Assembly (NCBI GenBank): GCA_026419785.1
Contig: JAODTK010003332.1
Location: 248,001-312,000, forward strand
DNA: 64,000 bases
From: Sclerodactyla briareus
Taxonomy: Eukaryota > Echinodermata > Holothuroidea > Dendrochirotida > Sclerodactylidae
Reading direction: 5' to 3'
The notes under the pieces were generated by a model. That model was given only the letters and a program-made list of their open reading frames with translations, did no database searches and was not told where the DNA came from. Shown piece by piece: positions 48,073 to 60,682 of this stretch; position 1 is the stretch's first letter, and every line of letters starts with the position of its first letter. The translations under genes and the position numbers were made by a program.

Positions 48073-49924
48073 GAGAAACGAGAGAAGAGTTGAAAACGTT
48101 ATTCCTCCGCAGACTGTATTTTCAATAAAAGTCGGTCTCGAAGTTTTTGATGTTGGGCAGAAATCAATTGATCTGATTAATATTGTAGTAATGTAAAAAC
48201 AATCATCATAGTTCTTTAAAGAATCATTCTGCTTAACCAGAGCCCTAATATGATTTTCGAAGAAAATTGTCTTTTCGTTTGTCCCAAGCTTTTTTTTAAT
48301 GGAATTCACAGCGTACTCGTTAAACTAGTTTTTTACATGGCTCGAAGTGGTAAACGAGAGCATAGTACACTCTTCAAAGGCATTCTTATTATTTAACGTT
48401 TCACGTTATTGCACGTTCTTTCATTAGTTAGGAAATGCATCTATATATCCACAAAACAAATCTATTGGTAGGTGTTTATGAAGCACCGAAATAGCTCCAG
48501 ATGGCGGCTAAAACACCGCAATCTCTTTAGCAGACTACATTTCGATGAGATGTTTATTCTTGGCAGTCATCACCTCTTTACGTCATAACTGTCGGAAACA
48601 TGTTCAAAGAATATGCATCAGGGGAGCGATATAGGTGCGTCAGTAATGGTGAATCACCATCTGAAACGTTAAAACATTTCAAACATTACGCCTAACTGAA
48701 ACTCCAGCAAAGAGAGAATAATTGGACTTGAAACTTTAAACACGTGTCCAACTTGATTCACAATACTTCGGTGATCCTTTCATTGATCAGTTGATAGTGT
48801 TGCCGGAAAGTGAATTTGCAAATGGCGTTGCTCAGAATAGTTAAGTCTGTCACATACTGTACGGAATTTGCTGACCGCAAGGCTTGCGACAGCCCACGGT
48901 TTTCTTGTGACCATGATTAGAGGATTGCCGTAGTCCGTAGCCACTGCAAGCAGCGAGCGGGCAGTAAGCCTGCAAGGTCTTGAACATGTTAAACAATTAG
49001 AGTTTCAGAGGGCAATTCTACAACCCTCTCCTCTTTGTTTGTTCATGCTCACAATCTCCTGATATCGTGTACAAGCATTTTCGTTCGTTCTTCTGCTGAC
49101 CATGGCATGGCATACCTTGTTATAACTGCAACCTACCTAATTTCAACTTCTTGGCTGTTTTGCGTTCCGGAGATATCGTGCTCCCAAAGAAACGTCACAC
49201 AAACAGTGACACATTGCAAGCAAACATCCCGGGTTCGAATTCTAGCAGTCACTGGGTGTTTTTGTTACCTTATGTGACTTCACTTGCAGTTGCGATGGCG
49301 AGGTCTTGGTCCTCACTTATGGTTCGGCTGTAATATAGTGGACTTGCGCATGGGTTCTGTGGTTTGTTCCGGGATATTTGCAATGAATTTGGAAAGTTAC
49401 ACACACTCAATGATCTCCAGTGACCCCGATGTGACCTTCGGATTCCTCGCACAAAGTATAGACTGCACCTCCGAGTTTTCATGTGTATCTGGCAAACTTT
49501 TGTTGCTTTGGGACTGATGGTAGACATGTCTACCAAGTGTCGTGGAACTCCAGCAAGTTAAACTAATTGATCAGCATATGCTACGCCCAAAGTTCATTCA
49601 GTTCGTGTACCCTCAATCCTGTACCATCGAGTATCTAACTGATAGAAGAAGAAAAAAATATGAAGAAATTAGCAACGACGCATTTCTAATATCACAAAGG
49701 TAAATCCACCTAAGGATGTTTTTCACTGGCATAAATGTGTGCCAGCTAGACGCTACTCTGGTAGATTTTAAGTTACATTACATAGTCTGAGGTAAAGATA
49801 CGTGACTGATCATAATCGTATAACATCATCAATATGAAACTTGACAGTGACGGTGGAATCGGGGAAAAACTGACGCGGGAGTTGTTGAAACAATTTCTAT
49901 AGTTTGAACAATTATATCAATCAG
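48073..49924. other. Gene-free stretch, nothing recognised
   Basis: A B-box-like CGGGTTCGAATTCTAG at about 49229 has no matching A box. Frames of 60 to 93 codons show no domain. Confidence 0.45.
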
Positions 49925-49959
49925 ACGATTTTATTGCGGTGGAATGAATCAGCATCGTA

Positions 49960-50105
49960 GTCAGCTATACATTGTATCAGCTGGTCGACCTTGCTCACGG
50001 CAACATCAGAAAGCTGATCGTTCCTCTAGGGGATTCGAACTCACAGTCTCCTGCTCAGCAGTCGAGTGCTCTACAGTGGATATTTTGTATCTGTACAGAC
50101 GAGAT
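49960..50105 (-). repeat. tRNA-derived SINE
   Basis: On the minus strand TGTAGAGCACTCGACTGCTG (A-box side), GAGCAGGAGACTGTG and AGTTCGAATCCCC (B box) are spaced as in a tRNA head. They are followed by a non-tRNA body containing GATGTTGCCGTGAGCAAGG, a block of the kind found in SINE bodies of marine animals. The acceptor stem does not close, so it is not a functional tRNA gene. Confidence 0.65.
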
Positions 50106-50599
50106 TTCATACGTGCGGATGCGGAGAAGTGCCGGCATGAACTATAGAAATGTTTTATATAAAACAAATCCAAATAGAATGGAACGAGCACTGCGTAGGT
50201 AAAAAAAAATCCACATGTACCAATGCGGCGTCGATAATTCGATTTTTACATTTACAACGCAACCCGCACCGCACTTAGGGGATCCTACCTTAAACAGATA
50301 TTCCGTTCCTCGTATTTTCAGCAATACAGTACGTGTACCTTTTATGACGTACATACAAGATGGGAGCGCCTATTTAAACCGATGGGGACATTTTTTGCTA
50401 ATGAGGCATTGGGCGTTGAAGGCCCGGGTAAGAAAAGAAGAGATAATAGGTGGAAAGAGGAGGGATAAAAAGGAACACTGAAGAAAGAAGAAAAGGCGAT
50501 GGAAGTGAGAAAAAAGAGGAATAGGGAGAGAAGAACAGTAGGCGAAGGGACCAAAAGGCCAAGGGTTTCGATGTTCATTGACCTCGGATGACCTTTGCC

Positions 50600-51560
50600 C
50601 TGAGGTCTCTAAAACAATTAGAGAGCATGAACTCAAAATGGGACACCAACATACCGAGTTTAAGCTACGTCAACTTAACTGGGGTCGTATTCTTCAGTGC
50701 AATGAGGTTCATATATCTATTGCAGGAACCCACATGCCATGTCTACTATGTAGAGAAATTCCACTCGATATCCACATCCGACCATAGCAGTGTCCTACTC
50801 ATCCCAAAGTACACAGAGATGCATCGTGCTAAGATGCAACGACGAAGAAGAACACAGAAGGACTTATCCTCTGATAACATCAGGAGCATGCAAGAGATAC
50901 TAGACACGACTGACTGGATGTATTTTGTGAAAGCTGCGACGATCCTGACGAATTAAATTATATTGGATGCGTCAGCGATGTATACCAACGGAGCAAATGG
51001 CACCTGCTGAGATGATGAAGCGAATCCCTCCAAACAACACAAGTAAAAAAACCTGCGCAGTAACACCTTAGGGGGAATAAAGAGGAACTCTCGTGCTCTC
51101 TGGGATGTTTTCAAATTCCTACAGACCATACTAAGAATGATCAGCCCTGACAGATTATTCCTAGAAGGAATAATCTGACGATTGTGGACGGTTCAATGAC
51201 TCAGTGAGTAAAGATTTACCGTTACCGAAATGGATGATGGTTGTCCTGAACGTGATGTCAATGTGGTGAGGCAACAGTTTGGGAAAGTCAAAAGGGGTGT
51301 TGCTTGTGGGTCAGATAACATAACTTGTTCCTTTCTAATACTTCTCATCTGAATTAGCCCCGATGTACACATCACTCTTCCAATAAGCCTACAACATAGT
51401 CAGATCCCTGATTTGTGGAAAACAGCATTAACATTGCCTGTACCCATAGTGACAAATCCAAAAGATGTTAATGATTTCAGATCAATTGACCTAGCAAGTA
51501 TTGCATTCAACAACATGCAAAAAATCCTTTTGCCAAAGCTAACAAACAGTATCATCATCT
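50600..51560 (+). pseudogene. LINE relic: endonuclease end, linker and RT start
   Basis: Frame 50588-50956 contains TSDHSSVLLIPKY (50774-50812), the conserved SDH end of an APE-type endonuclease. A linker with SSDNIRSMQEILDTTDWMYF (about 50867-50926) follows, the usual L-----TDW--F motif. After frameshifts, FGKVKRGVACGSDNITCSFL (about 51280-51340) matches the RKA-GPD-I reverse-transcriptase entry. SQIPDLWKTALTLPVP and DVNDFRSIDLASIAFN (about 51390-51510) match VP--WK---I-PVPK and LNDYRPVALTS. Catalytic YADD was not found downstream, so the copy is truncated or unreadable beyond about 51560. The clade is probably RTE- or Jockey-like. Confidence 0.85.
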
Positions 51561-52159
51561 GGTGATAAAATAACGAGTCTGCTTCACATACCGACAAGAG
51601 AACCTGTTCGCGAAAATCGATGACACATTGTCATGCTCCGCGACCAGGCATGAATGTCATCGGTAAACCCAAAGCACAAATTTTCGCGCATGCACAGCTA
51701 GTTAAACTCAAATGGATTTAGGCCAGTTTGTTTTCCCATGTTTTTACAACCTTCCCATTGCCATCAACTTCGTATCCCCCAAAAGATGATCCCCCATCTC
51801 CCCGGCATGATATACCACCTTCACCTCTTGTCCATGAGGAGGCGAAAGGATAATCTGGCACTATGCTTCGTCTGCGGATCATTCGAATTCAGGACTTGTA
51901 ACCAGAAGGAAAGCTATGTGGATGCATACATGGTAAGGGAGCCCCACGTTTGATGGGAATGAACGAGAAGACGATTACAGGACCTATTGGGTTGAACCAT
52001 TTTCTAATACAGTTTACAATTTCATCATCCAAGGCAACTAGGCCTTAACGGGGAATGGGATGTTCCTGGCCATCTAGTTAATAGCCTGTAGCTGGACAGA
52101 CACAGTAAGCAGACACTAAGTTATGCTGTCAAGAGTTCCATCGGATTCTAGAGCAATCG
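51561..52159. other. Gene-free stretch, nothing recognised
   Basis: It may contain more of the decayed LINE, but no motif can be read with confidence. The 71-codon frame 51738-51953 has no recognisable family. Confidence 0.4.
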
Positions 52160-52850
52160 AGCAAGGGCGGCGATCATGGGGGGGGGGGGTGGACGGGGGT
52201 GGACGGCGTCCCCCGAATATTTGGTTGAGGGGGACGCAATGCATTTTGTCCCCCCCCACCTCAATATTGAGTCGACTACTTATTGCGTGACACTGTATCC
52301 GACATAGCCTTAGGAAACCGGTTCAACACAAAGGCAGATGACCTAAATTATCAAGTTGAGTGAATTCTGCTGCGGCTATCCGATTTTATTTTGCGCGCTA
52401 CGCGCGCGGGTATCTTATGTACCGGTAGTGTTCAGAACATATGATGTGCCTTGTGCATGATGATTCTTAACAAAAGAATGCCTGAAATTTTACTCTGGTT
52501 GTTTTTAATTAACAATGAAATAAGGGTTCTCCTTCAATCCATATCGTTTGCATAGATTGGCGGGATCTGTGAGTTTTTTAAATTTTTATACATGGGTGCG
52601 ACCACTCGTTGAAAGTTGGGTGTACGGTCACATACTATCACTATGAGGGCACACGGTGGGGCATCGAAAATGCGGCCAGGGAAAGCCGGCCACGCAAATT
52701 GCGTTCTGTTCAAAAGAAATGGTTCAAATTCAAGTGGCGAAATCCAAATATTGCCTGAATTTTCGATGGAATCATGCCGCAAGGTGACGAAAAAAGGACA
52801 AATTCGCCTCGAATACACTAAAAAGTTAACAAAGTTTGTGTTTCGCGCGT
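52160..52850 (-). mobile_element. Unclassified dispersed element, copy 2 (inverted)
   Basis: On the minus strand it matches 43180-44283: ATTCAGGCAATATTTGGAT; CCTGGCCGCATTTTCGATGC; CACCCAACTTTCAACGAGTG plus GTCGCACCC; CTCACAGATCCCGCCA; TATGCAAACGATATGG; ATGCACAAGGCACATCATAT; CCCGCGCGCGTAGCGCGCAA; AATTCACTCAACTTGATAAT; CTCAATATTGAGG; and GACAAAATGCATTGCGTCC. The end at about 52162-52180 (minus-strand GATCGCCGCCCTTG) follows a G/C run and resembles the word near 42680. GCGCGCTACGCGCGC (52393-52407) is a perfect small palindrome within it. Confidence 0.75.
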
Positions 52851-54335
52851 ACTAGTAGTGTATTTTGTCCCGTTGCTTTCCCGTATTCGCACACTCTATG
52901 GAATTTCCGCTCATTGGCCCCTAACTTATACATATTGTGAGGGGGAATCATACAACGACATTCTCATTAACCTTGGAAAACTACAATCAACCTCTTTTTT
53001 TATTACTAAACCATTTAGCCTCCGGTCCGTTCCCTCCTACCTCGACCACGCGTGATTTGGAACTGCAGTAGCCTAGGCTATCAGACTGCTTTGATTTTCA
53101 ACGCATGTTTTCTCATGATAACTGCTACTCGGAAGTTCCCCGCTCTTTCGGACATGACGTCATATCATGGTTGGGACAGTTGAGCTAAGCAGCTAAATTT
53201 TCCCACATTTTTGGTTGAGATCCTGTTTTCCCTACATGGAGCACAAATGGTTGGATATTCTGGCCGAAAAGTGAAGTTGGGGCAGAGATAAGACCGAGGT
53301 CTGACAAAATGCTTAAAAAAATTACACACCGTGTACAGACTTTGTGATCACAAAATGCCAAGATTTGAGCTTGTTACTGCGCCCATGCCACTCCCGGGGA
53401 GGTCTTTCCCGGCAATTTGGGGGGCTTGTGCAATATAGTGGCGCTCCAACCATGGTGATATTCAGGCTCCATTCACAAATCTTTCTACTTTCGTCGGTGT
53501 AGAATTGTTCCACAGTAGACCCAGAACACATTGTCGGGGGATTGCTGACGCCTCTACAACGGATGATCAGAATCACTTGTTTTCGGTCCGTGGTCCAGAG
53601 CTTCAGACGTGTTGGCTTTGATACTAGGTTGTCTCTTTGACCCGTCGGTGAATTGCGGTGGACTTTGTTCACGATCAAACTCAAATCTGGCTTTGACGGT
53701 GTCTACTGTTTTCCGGTAGGGAAAATTCCCTCAAAACTCGACATACGTACCGTAGGTGGGATGTGATGAATTTAGATTGTCTGGTTTGGTCTCTGGAATT
53801 GGCCACGCCTAAAGACAAGAACGCAACTATATGCGAAGTGATTGCTTGCCAAATATTCAACCTCTGTAACAAAAGGAAACTTCCCAGATTCACTGAAATC
53901 TAAAAATTATTCTAAGCAGGTAAGTAGCGAAGTAATTAACTAACCACACACCAACACGTCCGGATTGTGCTGTCGAGTGGAGTTTCAAGTAACACGGCCC
54001 TTTCTTTGGTCATTAACTACATGCGAATAGTTCCGTGTACCTATAATCCATACTGTCTCGAAATAATAGTCGAGGTTTTTCTATCTGCTTATGCTGGTTA
54101 TGAGCAATCGCAATACACTGGACAAAAGTTGACGAATGTCCATGTCCAAGACCAAGCCAGGTATTGAGTGGGTACCACGACGACCACTTGGTCCCGTGGT
54201 AGCCATACAACGACCAGAACTTCTACACTATTCCACTGAGATGTGTCAGTGCCGAGAAGTCAATGTCAAACATGAAATTTATCAGTGTTTTAAAGCTAGC
54301 TGTTTCCCCTTTTGACAATTTTTTTGAAATTGACT
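52851..54335. other. Gene-free stretch, nothing recognised
   Basis: A 120-codon minus frame (53322-53684) and a 70-codon frame just upstream of it (53681-53893) show no domain I recognise. Confidence 0.45.
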
Positions 54336-54755
54336 CATTGATTTGTTGCAACACGACGAGTCCGGTCGTTACGAGGAATTGACTAGAAGGTCACAAGGTC
54401 ATTAGGACAAATGAGGTCAAGAGGTCAAAGGATGTCGAAGTAGGTCACCAAATGTAGTTTGCCTAGTCGAACAGAAATCTCCTATACGCCATCACCCTGA
54501 AGTGTTTCGTTGCGGGGATATATAAAGATTTGAATTTTTCAGTGTTTGAGACGAGACTGTTTTATCCTTTTACAGAGGACATAGTTGGAGATAGCAGTGT
54601 TTAGTAAGTCAGTGCAATGAATTATTGGTTTGTTGCAACGAGTCTAGTCGTCATAAAAAAAATGATCCCGAAGGTTACAAGGACATTAGGTCAAATGAGA
54701 TCACAGTAGGTCACCAGATGTTGTTTACCTAGACGGACAAAATGTTTCCAATCAA
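54336..54755 (+). repeat. Two diverged direct repeats about 287 bp apart
   Basis: TTTGTTGCAACACGACGAGT (54342) and TTTGTTGCAACGAGTCTAGT (54629) each lead into AAGGTCACAAGGTCATTAGG or AAGGTTACAAGGACATTAGG. AGTAGGTCACCAAATG or AGTAGGTCACCAGATG follows, with GTTT-CCTAG. AGGTCA-rich and non-coding, of the same broad class as the TGACCT repeats. Confidence 0.8.
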
Positions 54756-57004
54756 ATGCAATAATAGCAAATAACATTTGCTCAGGTGATTCAGGAGCTG
54801 TATATTCACGTTTGTTTGGTCTGGAAATCCAGATATGACGAACAGAACAGCTTCGTATAATTCCACTTCTTAGGGAACTCCAAGATTACTCACATTATTA
54901 GCTTCATCTCAGCTCAGCTGTGAAGATTACGTGGGTAAACAAGTATAGGGATGAGAGTTAGGGCCAATGGAAAAAAAATTATGTACCTTATTATTTGCAA
55001 TCTATGGAGGGAGATCTTCATTTCACTACAACTACAACGAACCGGTTTTTTTCTTAAATTCGAAACGTATCCATACCTCTCGTTCGGTTCAAGATTTCCG
55101 AGAGAGGTTACGACAATGAGATTCGTGGAAATGATCATTCATTCAGAGTGAATGACGACGTCGTGTACCAGCGAGAGTGTCGGGAAGTTTGTTTCAAAGA
55201 TAGTGAATTACGCATTGCAATATTTCTTTTTACAGTAGGGGGTGGAGGAGGGATACCGGTAATTGTAATCTCGAGTGAATAAAGTGTCTACTTCCGATTT
55301 AGTTTTAAGCATCGAATCTTGGGCTAAAACAGGCTGCTGTATTCACTAAAAAATGTTAATAAGTTTGAGTGGAATAGCAATAGCGAAATACGAGCATTTT
55401 GTCCTGGAGTTGCCCATTCGCCTCCTATTTTCTGCTTGATACTGAACAATATTGATTTGATGGACAGTTCATCCGCTCTGAGAGAGATGTTAATTTTTGG
55501 GTGTAAGCTATTACTTCAACACTCTATGAATCGAATTATCTTCTACTGAAAATACTTTTTCTTTAACTGTCGGTATGAGAAAAGAATTCAGAAGTATCTT
55601 CATTGTCGGGACCGATAAGTTATCTCGGAAGAATAAATTTGGATCTTGAGAGGCTTATTCTAGTTCAACTCTGACTTTATTCTCAGCAATAGGGCATCAG
55701 GGACTGTGCACTCAGTCGGTCAGTCAAGGTGATGGTTAGATTGTTAGGTGTAGCTAGTACCTTCTCTGCTTCCAATGTTCGGAACACAGAATACGACGCC
55801 CCAATCTTAATGTCGGGTATTTGTCATTCCGGATCTGCGATCACTTCTGAGGGCAAATATTAGAGACGCGTAGATAGGTTCCTGCGATAATGTAAGCGAT
55901 CCCGACAACCGCATAACTGATGGATAGAGAACCTCTCATATATCCAGAAAGGTTGTGGTGAAATTCTAGAAATTAAATCTTTTTTTGGTGGATGAGCTAT
56001 AATGGTTCTTCGATGAGGCCACGTATGGGAAAACTGCCAGAATATACTGAGTGACGCACTTTCGAATATTAAAAATCAATAGTGGGCCGTTGCCGAATGT
56101 ATGGTCCAAACTTCATAACACACGTAGGGCAGCCGCACGTCACACCGATTATTGGCAGCTGCTAATGTGTGATATATTCCGTGTTTGAAGATATTCCGAG
56201 AGATTCACAGAGGAGGCCCAAGATGATGCAAAACGGATTTCCACACATTGTCTGCTCATAGGTAGCCGTGAAATCAAATATACCATGGATGGTTATTTTG
56301 GTTCGTGGGCCTATGCAAAATTCAATTCAAGCCCGGAACACGACAGAATTCAAGGTTTGAAAAAAATAGCTTTTTTCTCAGACGTATTGTTATCAATTGT
56401 TACAGGTTAATTTTTGTGTCATTAAAATCTTAATCAGTTTGAGTTGGTTGATGTATGTTTGCCTACCGCATCACGAGCTCCCGGGCTCTATACAACAGTT
56501 CTAACACTCGGTTTGAATGCAGGCGGTAGTTCATATCCCGTCCACTAGTACAAAACTCACAACTTTGCGGTTAATAATAAGAATAAATAACTAGTCTTAT
56601 AGAGCGCAAACTCCAACAAAAGAGTTGCAATGCGACTGACGGGTGCTGAGAGTGCAGTGGGAACATTAGGACTGGCGAAAAAAGAAAAGTTTTCAGACGA
56701 AGTCTGAAAAGATCGATAGAGGGACCTCAAATCAACAGGAAGTTCCAAAAGCGGGAAAAGCAAACAGTTGAAAAGCTTACGGTCACCGTTGTTCTTCGAG
56801 GACCTGGGAACCTGAAGGGATGTTGAAGATGAAGATGAGGTCTGGGTTGACTCTGTGTGTGTAGCAGATTATTGTAAATAGGCTGGGGTACCAGTTTTTG
56901 ATAGCACGAAATGCAAATGAGGAGAACTCGTATAGTCGATACGCTGAGAATCATCCAACCAGTGTGCTATCTCAGAATAGGGCGTTGGGTACATTGGAGT
57001 AAAT
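54756..57004. other. Gene-free stretch, nothing recognised
   Basis: Minus frames at 56557-56954 run together into a serine- and leucine-rich translation, with an AT-rich TAATAATAAGAATAAATA end near 56572. This could be a retroposon 3' end but is not convincing. No gene seen. Confidence 0.4.
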
Positions 57005-57009
57005 TTCTT

Positions 57010-57606
57010 AACCAGTCCTGGAGATTCTCCTATTCAGGAGAATTAAATTGTCTCCTGTTTAGTGAGATTGAATAATTCATGAGGGCCACCATATTTATTT
57101 ACCCACAATGCAACGTCCTCCAATATGGAAATAATAGGAGACATTTATTTCACCCCTCTTGAAAATTATTCCAGTCCGCGTCTTTCAATTTTCATGCATA
57201 TTCAGCATCCCTGTTGTCCCAGCTACAAGAAAGCTTTGTTTTGATTGATAGTTGTCAATGGAGATTTCGAGATATTTGAATGAAAATAGACTACTTCCGG
57301 TTGTACCTTTTAGGGTTTAGATTTGTCACAGTCGTTCCGGACAGCGGTTCGTTGTGATGTAAACTGTGCGTTTGATAAAGAGAGTGACATTGACTGCAGT
57401 AGCATCGTGGCATGCTATGGAAACACTCGTTACTGTAATATCGACCCTATGTCAAATGACGTTTTCGGACGCGCAGGGTTCATTAACTGGGAAACACTAT
57501 TGTATCTGACGGCTAATGAAGATCAATGATATTCATATCTGATAACATACCGATTCTCCCGAACAGGAGAGAGAATAGCAGATTCTCCCAAACAGGAGAA
57601 CAACCC
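57010..57606. repeat. Possible MITE with TTCTCC inverted ends
   Basis: The left end carries GAGATTCTCCTATTCAGGAG and TGTCTCCTGTTTAG; the right end carries GATTCTCCCGAACAGGAGAG and GATTCTCCCAAACAGGAGAA. The words are inverted between ends and duplicated within each. A precise terminus and target duplication could not be fixed. Confidence 0.35.
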
Positions 57607-57702
57607 TGCAAACTACACGGACGTTGGGTTTCGAACTCTGTAGCTGAGATAATTAGTTAGTGGTAGCCCCCAGCAGTGGGCGCAAGGGACGTGGGGCAAG
57701 GG

Positions 57703-57759
57703 ATATATTATATATATATATATATATAATATATATATATATAATATATATATATATAT

Positions 57760-57793
<34 letters not shown>

Positions 57794-57810
57794 ATATATA
57801 TTATATATAA
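57703..57810. repeat. (AT)n microsatellite
   Basis: About 100 bases of alternating AT with phase slips (AATAT or TTATAT every 15 to 25 bases). Confidence 0.95.
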
Positions 57811-58450
57811 TTATCTATATTATAGTTTTTCCTTTATAAATTTACGATTTTTTAAAATAACTTTACGTAGGGGCCTCGGGTTGTAGTCGATCAGGCGTTA
57901 TGAGAAGCGAGTCATCCCAATACAATCCGTCGTTTATATAGATTTGATTGACTTCTGTACGGGTTCATGAAGATAAGTCTTGCTGAGATGGGCCCTGGCG
58001 ATCAATCACCCCCCTTCTCTTCTCGACCCTCCCCACCCCCGTGCTAGGTGAAAATCGAGTCCAGAGGTATAACATTCCCAACATTGCATAAAGAACTCAG
58101 GGTCAGGACCATTTCCCCGAACCTTGTGAGGAGCTAAATATTCATTTACCAATGTGACTGCTCAAAGCCGACTGACGACCGACTTGCAGATATCCCGCAG
58201 CAAACCCCCAGGAACCATGGTCAAAGCCTTGAGGACTCCAATTACCTCTCATAGCAGCCTTGCGTACTGCTTGAAAAGATTCAACCTTCTTTTCAGTCCG
58301 AAGTTAATTCTGAGAAGGGGAGGGGGGGGGAGAGTTTCACTGCAAGAGCGTGCTTAAGCACTCACCGCATCAGGGAGGGTTGATCACCGGACGACCTCAT
58401 TAAAGTTATATGTCTTCAAGACACGTCTGTCTTTGTTATATGTTATATTG
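57811..58450. other. Gene-free stretch, nothing recognised
   Basis: Short frames only. A G run lies near 58320-58330. Confidence 0.45.
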
Positions 58451-59175
58451 ATTATCTACACAGGAGTGGTATTAACACACGCTATTTTATAGACTATCTA
58501 CATAGGAGTTTATTTCCACACACTGTGTATAGACTACCTACACAGGAGTGTCATTAATACACACTGTTATATAGACGATCTGAATAGGAGTGTTAGGCTA
58601 GGATTCCATAGATGCGTATGTGTATGTGAAAATTGCCAATTTACGTGAACTGAGCTGGGGCTAGTGTTTGAATATGTTCTATTTAGTTTTGCCAAGATAG
58701 ATATTGGTTCCACGGAAGCCACAAAATCATAAATGCAAGCAAACCAACGCTGAATAGGCAAAAAAAGGACATGTACCAATGCGGATGCAGATGCGTATCG
58801 CCGCGAATGAATTGTATGGAATATCTTCTTTGAAAAGCTAAGCAACGACATATGACATTAGCTGCGCCTTTTATGGTATTTTCGCATACACTCATAGCGT
58901 TTTCTCTTCTGAAACAACGTTCGTTTTTCGTAAATATGTATTTTCACATCCAGTCCGGATACGCAGACGCATCTATAAAATCCTAGCCTTATAAATACAC
59001 ACTGTTATATAGACTATCTACATGGAAAGGTTATTAACACACACTGTTATATAGACTATCTATACAGGAGTGTTATAAACCCACACTGTTATATGGACTA
59101 TCTACACAGGAGTGTTATAGACAGATGCTGTAATATAGACTATCTACCGGGATTGTTATTTGAAAACACACTGTT
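58451..59175 (+). repeat. 42-bp minisatellite split by a MITE
   Basis: Units of about 40 to 44 bp with the words GACTATCTACACAGGAGTG, TTATTAACACACACTG and TTATATA recur at 58451-58595 (about four copies) and 58989-59175 (about four copies). Removing 58596-58988 and one TTA joins the two halves in register, so the array existed before the insertion. Confidence 0.9.
58596..58988. mobile_element. PIF/Harbinger-like MITE, 393 bp
   Basis: The left terminus GGCTAGGATTCCATAGATGC and the inverted right terminus (58988 inward, GGCTAGGATTTTATAGATGC) match at 18 of 20 positions, with similarity extending through CGT and TGTGAAAAT. TTA lies directly outside both ends (58593-58595 and 58989-58991), a 3-bp duplication of the TWA type. 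The insertion interrupts a tandem array whose unbroken units show what the empty site looked like. Frames inside (94 and 70 codons, minus) are incidental. Confidence 0.85.
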
Positions 59176-59764
59176 ATGAAGACATAGGAGTGGTAACGGT
59201 AGATATAGGAATGTTACGTATCGTAGTTTGCGTGATGCGTCACAGGAAACGTAACACGCAGTGACGTGTAAAAGACATACCTATGTTATGGTGATTGACT
59301 CAATACACGGAATAAGGCCGACACATACCTAACCGTTTTGGACGTTGCGTATTGAACGCACTCATACTTGATTGGACAGAATAGATGAAATACATGCACG
59401 CCCGTGCCACGATTTATCTGATCAATTACCAAGGAACGGTACATCAAAAAACTGTTTTGCCCTTAAGCTGGTATCCAAAACCAGCCAACCTTGCTTTGGT
59501 GCACTGATTCTACCAAGAGCTAAATGCACATAGTGTACATATATCTATATGTGTCCGTATTCTTTACATGGCAATAGGGGTTAGGTGGGCAGTTGTCCGA
59601 AACAGCGCATGAAATGGACCCTTCTTCCCGTCATCTGATTTCTGCCTCTAACACAATGGTAATGACGATATATGCGCTACTTGAAAGTCGCCGTCAGCGC
59701 ATATGCGTATCTTGTTTTATTATCTCAACGGTCCCGAAGGGCCGGATGAAATATTGTAGTCAGT
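59176..59764. other. Gene-free stretch, nothing recognised
   Basis: Short frames only; no repeat assigned. Confidence 0.4.
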
Positions 59765-59794
59765 TTGCCATTTCACCTATATTTACTGTTGCTG

Positions 59795-59824
59795 GTTGCC
59801 ATAGCAAACGGTTGCTACGGTAAC
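59795..59824 (+). promoter_or_regulatory. Two near X-box motifs inside the repeat head
   Basis: GTTGCCATAGCAAA (59795-59808) and GTTGCTACGGTAAC (59811-59824) each differ from the RFX consensus GTHNYYATRRNAAC at one position. They lie side by side in a dispersed repeat, so they may reflect element biology or chance. Confidence 0.25.
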
Positions 59825-60603
59825 CATAGTGGAGGTTTGGAACTATCCACTGAGGGGTACCCATTGGTGGGGTACCCATGGGTGCCGGGTGATCCAACAA
59901 TGACGTGCACTCGCAAAAGTGTCCGTTTGTGTGTTTGCTGTGTGTTTTTGTGTATGTGGCATGTGTGTGCGCGTGTTTGCGTGTCCGTTCAGATCTTTGA
60001 TGGTTTTTCGCAAATATCTTCATTCTGGAGTGGCTTAACAACTCGGGGGAAAGTGAGTGGGGGTGCAATTTTGCACACCTTGAATAGTCCTATACACATA
60101 ATTGCTCTCACAATTAGACCGAAACTATCAAATTGGGGAATTTAGGAGGCAAAAGACAATTTTGGGGCAAATTCCTCATTTTACAAGTTTTTCACTATTT
60201 TTCAAGATATTCCCTTATTCCAAAGGCTGAATGATTTCAAACTTTGTAGCAATGTGAAAAAGCACAAATAACAACTTTTCCACGCAATCAGCCCCAAAAT
60301 ACCAAAAATGGTCAATTTTTTTGGGGGAAAAATATTATATTTTTGGCCAAATTTGAGGATTTCTGAAAGTTTGTTCAGTTTTTGGTATATTTAGAGACTG
60401 GGAAGACTGAATGATTCCAAATTTAGAAAGAAAGGTTAAGAGTTGTCAACACAGGGGTTTTCCCCAGATTAGCGTAGTTAAGTGAAATTTCCATGAATAT
60501 AATTATTTTGGGGGGAAAATGGTTGTTTTCAGACATATTTTGAATAAATTTTGTCGCATTTGTTGTAACTCGCAGAAAAGGTAGCAAGAGAAACAATTAA
60601 ATC

Positions 60604-60682
60604 TATATTATATATATTATATATAATATTATATATATATATTATATTATATATTTAATATATATAATATATATATATATAT
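60604..60682. repeat. (AT)n microsatellite inside the satellite array
   Basis: Alternating AT with phase slips. Its length accounts for the larger gap between the monomer landmarks at 60403 and 60838. Confidence 0.9.

Noticed and set aside
49225..49245. B-box-like GGGTTCGAATTC
   Set aside because: No A box at the expected distance upstream and no tRNA shape.
56557..56954. Minus frames with an AT-rich end as a further LINE
   Set aside because: No diagnostic reverse-transcriptase or C-terminal motif could be read; the tail is short and irregular.
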